Assembly (NCBI GenBank): GCA_029204225.1
Contig: MU832609.1
Coordinates: 1 to 64,000, forward strand
DNA length: 64,000 nt
Origin: Diphasiastrum complanatum
Lineage: Eukaryota > Streptophyta > Lycopodiopsida > Lycopodiales > Lycopodiaceae
Direction: 5' to 3'
Within the stretch, counting starts at the first letter, position 1; each line of letters opens with the position of its first letter. Positions 58,243 to 64,000 of the stretch are shown here, in pieces. A model generated the notes under the pieces. It did no database searches. It saw only the letters and a program-made list of their open reading frames with translations, and was not told where the DNA came from. The position numbers were made by a program, and so were the translations under genes.

Positions 58243-59070
58243 CCCATTTCTGGAGCTGACCTCAATACATTTGGCTTCCCTAGGGGACCAAACACAGTCA
58301 GTAGGACCCTCAAAAAGATTGAATCCCTAGCATACTTCAAGTACATAGACCCCTCAGTGGACAAATGGAAAACAATGATGGTTACCATATCGAGTTCATA
58401 AATGATAAGCCTTTAGCTGTTGTATGCACCTATCTGACGAAATATACACAACGCTTTAGGTCTAAGATCATGCCTATCCCCATGAAACTATTCCACATGA
58501 TGGCAGATTCTAGGCCACATAATCAGAACCATGACTGGGCCCAGTTTGCTTCCAACTGCCTCCATGACTATATCAAGAACAAGCAAACCTCCACGTTATT
58601 GGGCTATCTTCTAATAGATGTCACTTTGCAGTAGTTGAGCCACCGACCTCGAGTTCGAGACCAGTTGATGCTAGCAGATAAAATCTTGGGAGACTCCCTC
58701 AGAACCAGCCAAGAAGACAAACACTACTTCCAAGCCTACTAATGCAATAGATTCCATGCAACCGGCTTCTCAAAAGAGGAAGAGTTCCTCCTCTCAACAA
58801 AGGCCAACTTCAAAGCACCAAAAGGCCAGCCTAGCAAACTCTACATCGAGAAAGGCACCCATGTCCTCTTTGTCACAGACGAAGGACCATTCTGCTGAAG
58901 AGTCTTCTGCTCAACATAAAGACACCACCACACTGGTCCAACCACCACGAACACAACAATCCAGGCAAAGGACCAAGATACAAGCGAAGCAACATGCTTC
59001 AGAGGATATGGAGTCTGAAGGCGAGAAGCTCCTACGCAAGCCCAGATCCAAGAAAGCAGCCACACAATCT
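58243..59070 (+). mobile_element. Family R piece R6 (ORF1 middle to ORF2 start)
   Basis: It contains an ORF1 stretch (58365-58634, NDKPLAVVCTYLTKYTQRFR to YLLIDVTLQ-stop), the ORF1 TAA at 58740-58742, and ORF2 from ATG 58756 (MQPASQKRKSSSSQQRPTSK to about 59070). It breaks off at 'ctccagagaacattac' and passes directly into the leader of R7. Confidence 0.8.
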
Positions 59071-61480
59071 CCAGAGAACATTACAAAAAATCACAATATC
59101 ACGCCTTGTTGCCATGCTGCCATGCATGCTTTTTAGATAATGAACACAAACTCTGATGGGAGAAGATTTGATGCTGGCACTTCCTTTTTCATGCATGAAA
59201 ATGGAATTCAGAAGCTTTGAAAAGCTATAGCTCCAAAGGATTGATTTTCAAACTTTTAGTGGCGATCTATCATTTGCTACGACCATGCTTGATTATTCCT
59301 TCGCATCCTTGGACACGTCTACATACATCCACCACGGATCCAGAGCGCCATCATCATCCATTTTCAAAAACCCTATGCTGCCGAGATTTGCTACATTACA
59401 CAAAAATCGTCACATCTAGCCGAGGCAAATGCTGAGGGGTAGTGCTACTGAAGCTTGTCAAAACCACACAATCAACATCGATTTGGGTTGAAAGCTTGCT
59501 ACTAGTACATTATTGCAAAGAAACATCATCATTTTCAGATCCTATCAGAGCGACATTGCTCCAAATTTTTCCACAAATTTCTAGTCTCCATACACTCTCG
59601 AGCAATACTCTACATACACTGCTCACAGAGCCCTCATACTCTACATTCACTGTGGACCGAGCCGAGTGTCCATACTCTGCATTCACTGTGGACCAAGCTG
59701 AGTGTCCATACTCTACATACAAAGTTGATCGAGTCGAGTCCATCAAAAGTCGACATCAAAAGTCGACCGATACGAAGCCCTCTACAGTCGACCGAGCCGA
59801 GACTCCACTTGTCTGTTACTACAACCGAACCTTCAACAGAGTCATCAACCAAGTCCAAAACATGTCTGCCACAACATCTTCTAGTTTTGATGACCCAACT
59901 CAAGACAAACTTGACATCACCATGGAAAGCCTTGATATCTCTGAGATGAACACTTGGTACCGGTAGGCACACCCACTCCTGAGCCACATAGAGTTCCAAC
60001 TTCTTCCTTTCAGTGGCTATCAGAGCCCATTTCTATTGCATATTGCCTATGCATCTTATAACTACACTGGCAGATCTTCCCAGTTTATGTTACCTCCTAA
60101 CCAAAATTTTGTTTATATTAGACCTCAATACATTTAGCTTCCCTAGGGGGCCAAACACAGTCAGTAGGACCTTCGCAAAGGCATACTTCAAATACATAGA
60201 CCCCTCAGAGGAGAAATGGAAACAAAAGATGGTTACCATATCGAATTCATAAATGATAAGCCCTTAGCTGCTGCATGCGCCTATCTGATGAAATATACAC
60301 AGTACTATAGGTCCAAGATCATGCCTATCCCCATGAAACTATTCCACATGATGGCTGATTCTAGACTACACAATGAGAACCTTTATGACTGGGCCCAGTT
60401 TGCTTCCAACTGCCTCCATGACTATATCAAGAACAAGCAAACCTCCACGTTATTGGGCTATCTTCTAATAGATGTTACTTTGCAGTAGTTGAGCCACCGA
60501 CCTCGAGTTCGAGACTAGTTGATGCTAGCAGATAAAATCTTGGGAGACTCTCTCAGAACCAGCCAAGAAGACAAACACTACTTCCAAGCCTACTAATGCA
60601 ATAGATTCCATGCAACCGGCTTCTCAAAAGAGGAAGAGTTCCTCCTCTCAACAAGGGCCAACTACAAAGCACCAAAAGGCCAGCCTAGCAAACCTTACAT
60701 CAAGAAAGGCACCCATGTTCTCTTTGTCACAGACGAAGGATCATTCTGCTGAAGAGTCTTCTGCTCAATATGAAGACACCACCACACTGGTCCAACCAAC
60801 ACGAACACAACAATCCAGGCAAAGGACCAAGATACAAGCAAAGTGTCATGCTTCATCAGATGAAACAGACTCAGATGATATGGAGTCTGAAGGCGAGAAG
60901 CTCCTATGCAAGCCCAAATCCAAAAAAGCAGCCACACAATCTCCACAGAATACATTTGGGTTAGAAGAATCACAAGACACAAGCTCCTCATCAGATATGG
61001 CAGCACAACAACAATCATCACCAACTCATGCCATAGATGCTGTAGTTACCACCATAGCGGATGACACAGTTGTGGATTCCCAGATTATTCCACCGGTCGT
61101 CAGCTCCACATTATGGACATGTCGGCCTATTTTGATGCCAAAGACCCGTTAGAAGAGGATGTCAACATCGACGAAAGGAAGGAAGATCAGCTTGGGGGAA
61201 GCCAACCCTTACCAGATACCATTGCCACCTCTACCCAACTTGCCACTCCATCCCTTACCCTCGCATCTACTACCACTGTTTCTATCTCTCAATCATTTCC
61301 ATTACAACCCCCACTCTCTCAAGCACCTTTCTTGGGCTAACGCCACCCCACCACACCACACCTTTGACAAATATCCCATCCTTGCCCCTCCCAAGGAACT
61401 CTCAAAGGCGGCCAAGTGATCCATACTAAGCATTGGTTGGTTTCAAGTAATGTGAGTACAGTTCAGAAGTGAACATTGCC
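59071..61480 (+). mobile_element. Family R element, copy R7
   Basis: Leader 59071-59861 with PBS-like 'cctatcagagcgacattg' at about 59545. ORF1 starts at ATG 59862 (MSATTSSSFDDPTQDKLDIT) and runs to TAA 60594-60596, with a TAG after VTLQ. ORF2 runs from ATG 60610 (180 codons open) with DETDSDDMESEGEKLLCKPK, and after a frame change DMSAYFDAKDPLEEDVNIDE and PPHHTFDKYPILAPPKELSK. The coiled-coil and C-terminal parts of ORF2 are missing; at about 61440 it passes straight into the R 3' non-coding region. Confidence 0.75.
60610..61152 (+). CDS. Family R ORF2, N-terminal part (R7 copy)
   Basis: 180 open codons beginning MQPASQKRKSSSSQQGPTTK. It parallels the ORF2 copies at 38209 and 58756 but keeps an extra SSDETDSDDMESEG segment. 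The ATG is 13 nt beyond the ORF1 TAA in the +1 frame. Function unknown; basic, Ser-rich and probably disordered. Confidence 0.45.
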   Translation: MQPASQKRKSSSSQQGPTTKHQKASLANLTSRKAPMFSLSQTKDHSAEESSAQYEDTTTLVQPTRTQQSRQRTKIQAKCHASSDETDSDDMESEGEKLLCKPKSKKAATQSPQNTFGLEESQDTSSSSDMAAQQQSSPTHAIDAVVTTIADDTVVDSQIIPPVVSSTLWTCRPILMPKTR

Positions 61481-62020
61481 CGAGTATCCTCTGACAGGTT
61501 GGATATAACTACAACATGATGAGATCCCTCTGGCTGAGTGGATAATAAATCAAGTGGAATAATTCATAAGAAACTCGTGAAGCTTGGTAATAAGCAAAAG
61601 TGAAACCCAACCAAAAACGTGCCAAACTATAATAGATCTTAAAGAGAATAATCAATAGACTGATAGGGAATCAGTAAACAAGGTTTCCACATAGGCTTGC
61701 CATAAGCTTGTGTCGCAAGCCGACTAGGCTCTGCCACGTACAGTTGAGCGGATCTAGAGAGAGAAAGAGGTGGGGCTTGCAAGCTACCACGTGGGAAGCC
61801 ATGTAGGCCTACCACATGGAAAGCCATGTAGGTCTACCTCGTGGCAAGTCTTGCAACTTAGGGTTTGCAAACACGTAGGTCAAATATAGGCTTGTGTGGC
61901 AAGCCATCCATACTTTGCTACGTAGGCCTGAGTGGATCTAGAGAGAGAAAGAGGGGGCTCAAAACTGCCATGTGGCCAACCACGTAGTCCTATGATAGGC
62001 TTGTGTCATTCATTCATTCA
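61440..62020 (+). repeat. R 3' non-coding region D2, partial copy
   Basis: Matches 39915-40470, including the beginning of the CACGTG-like array, and ends in a short (attc)4 tract near 62009, where a second, longer copy starts. Confidence 0.75.
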
Positions 62021-62025
62021 TTCAC

Positions 62026-64000
62026 ATTGTAATAAATCAAGAGGACTAATTCATAAGAAACTCATGAAGCTTGGTAATAAGTAGAAGTGAAACCCAACCA
62101 AGAACGTGCCAAACTGTAACAGATCTTAAAGAGAAGAATCAATAGACTGATAGGGAATCAGTAAACAAGTTTTCCACATAGGCTTGCCACTTGCCATAGG
62201 CTTGTGTCGCAAGCACAGGCTCTACCACGTAGGCTTGAGTGGATCTAGAGAGAGAAAGAGGTGGGGCTCGCAAGCTACCACGTGGGAAGCCACGTAGGCC
62301 TACCACATGGAAAACCATGTAAGTCTACCTTGTGGCAAGTCTTGCAACTTAGGGTTTGCAAACACGTAGGTCTAACATAGGCTTGTGTGGCAAGCCATCC
62401 AGACTTTGTCACATAGGCCTGAGTGGACCTAGAGAGAAAAAGAGAGGGCTCATAAACTGCTAGGTGGCCAACCACGTAGTCCTACTATAGGCTTGTGTGA
62501 CTTGCCACATGGCCTACCATAGACTTGTGTAGCAGGCCACATAGGCCTGCTATCGACCAAGGCTATCATAGGATGCCACATGGCAAGTCACGTATGGTTG
62601 CCATGTGGCAAATCATGCAGGCTTGGGGTTAGCCACGTGACAAGCCATGTAGGCCCATCGTAGGCTGGCAAGCCAACCAGGAAGATTGAATAAAGCTGTA
62701 ATCTAGGATTTTCAGAACTCTTAAAGTTGTTCATGCAAATTAAGTCATTTTTGTTAATATATTAAAATGTTGTAATCTAGTGTTTCCAAAAACAAATTGA
62801 AAATTTGTTTAAAAAAATGCTTATTGCTTGTTACACAACTAAATAACATATAGTTAAAAAGCATATAATCAAGTTATGCTATGTTCCAAACATATGCAAG
62901 TTACATGGCATTCATTCACACTTCACAAATCATTGAAATTTGAATTTGAACGAAATCATTGAAATGAGTAGATCGATGTTTAAATGAAGCAATAAATATT
63001 ATAATCTTCCCATTTAATTCAATTATATTTATATATTATTGGTGCATTAATAGAATAAAAACCCGTTATTATTATTTTCTTTGTTTCTATTGATTCAAGC
63101 AAGCACAGCTCCTCTAGATGATGACCACAATGCCTCTGAGGAGAAATAGTTTTTCATTTTTTTAAATTTTTGAGTATGATATAGCGATGTATTGGACATG
63201 AGATAAAGTCTCACAAGATTATAATATATATGATTTGTTTAAACATCGATCTACACATTTCAATGATTTTTCTTCAAATTCAAATTTAATGATCTTCCCA
63301 TGTGTGGCGAGTTCGTGTATGCGCTTGAGTTGGGCTTATACACTCAAGTTCGAGTCTTTGCGATCCCCCCAAATTAATATAACCCGTAACATTATTCTCA
63401 AAGCATCTACTATGAGCTAGAAACAACACTTGGAGAGGAAAGAGTTAGGAATATGTCAAACGCTTTTACACCTAGTATTTGGCAAGCTCGGATTCTTTGC
63501 GATAACCCCCCCCCCCCCCCCCCCCCCCCCATTCTTAATATAACCAATAACATTATTCTCAAAGCATCTACTATGAGCTACAAACAACACTTGGTAAGTC
63601 TTAAGACTTGGAGAGTAAAGAGTTATGCATTTGTCAAATACTTTTACACATAGCATTTGGCAAGTTATACACAATGGTAGTAAAGAGGAGAATGAGTTAG
63701 ACAAGATTGTGAAGCTTGTAAAGAGTTATGCATTTGGAAAGTTATACACAATGGTAGTAAAGATAAGAATGAGTTAGACAAGCTTGTGAAGCCATCTAGA
63801 GGTGATTTGTTGTTTAGTTGCCTAGCTACATATCAAGCTACCCCAAGTTACCAAACAATTTACTATTATCTTGAGTGACTACCATGAAGCTATCATGATT
63901 TGAAATGACATCGATATATTAAGCTACTCCCAAGTTGACCCTTTCCCAAGAAGCTTCTCTCTAGAAACGATAGCAAAAAGCTCTTATTCAAAGGAACAAT
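62026..64000 (+). repeat. R 3' non-coding region D2, copy 2 (runs off the window)
   Basis: Matches 39995-41930 collinearly: the CACGTG-like array (62165-62680), the AT-rich middle, a C25 run at 63506-63530 and the final 'aagcttctctctagaaac'. A local duplication of about 60-70 bp lies at 63660-63790. No genes. Confidence 0.8.
63506..63530. repeat. Poly(C) tract, 25 nt
   Basis: Occupies the same position as the C10 run at 41504-41513 in the other D2 copy, so the site is a length-variable mononucleotide. Confidence 0.95.

Overview
This window is plant nuclear DNA: AT-rich, gene-poor and dominated by decayed transposable elements. The evidence is a spliced plant-type SR-rich RNA-binding protein gene with multi-kilobase introns, Ty1/copia retrotransposons primed by initiator tRNA-Met, long (GA)n/(CT)n microsatellites, and TE copies carrying many nonsense changes. 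A fragment of a non-LTR element with a restriction-endonuclease-like domain (about 3.5-4.1 kb) is unusual for a flowering plant, so I lean towards a non-flowering land plant with a large genome. The species cannot be fixed from this window.

Layout. 0-4.1 kb: gene and TE debris, comprising copia gag, GAG_pre-integrase and RT scraps, a fragment of an unrecognised gene ('gene X'), half of a divergent histone H3 fold, CACGTG-rich tandem repeats and the RLE-domain fragment. 4.2-13.4 kb: the only convincing host gene, an SR45a/Tra2-like splicing regulator on + with at least six exons and a 5.5-kb first intron. 13.4-16.1 kb: no genes seen. 16.1-21.6 kb: a fragment of repeat family 'R', a copia pol fragment, a tandemly duplicated unrecognised coding unit on -, and a 231-bp GA tract. 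21.6-41.9 kb: several copies of family R on both strands, with a nearly complete Ty1/copia element (27.08-32.68 kb, -) lodged between two R pieces. 42-46 kb: degenerate tandem repeats and a CT tract. 47-49.5 kb: the 5' end of a second copia element (gag, PBS, LTR with TATA box). 49.5-53.8 kb: a structure bounded by about 0.97-kb inverted repeats that holds gene X exons, a histone H3-like C-terminal half with a long extension, and a Ulp1 (C48) cysteine-protease C-terminus. 53.8-64 kb: a tandem and nested array of R copies plus their 3' non-coding region with an array of CACGTG/CACGTAGG-like motifs.

Family R encodes ORF1 (about 220 aa) followed by ORF2 in the +1 frame; ORF2 has a basic Ser-rich start and a coiled coil. 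No reverse transcriptase was found in it, so it looks like a non-autonomous retroelement or a gag-only derivative. The most unusual content is the inverted-repeat locus at 49.5-53.8 kb and its relative at 0.3-0.8 kb, where H3-like, Ulp1-like and gene X sequences recur together. All coordinates and translations were worked out by eye, and repeat boundaries are good to roughly 5-30 bp.
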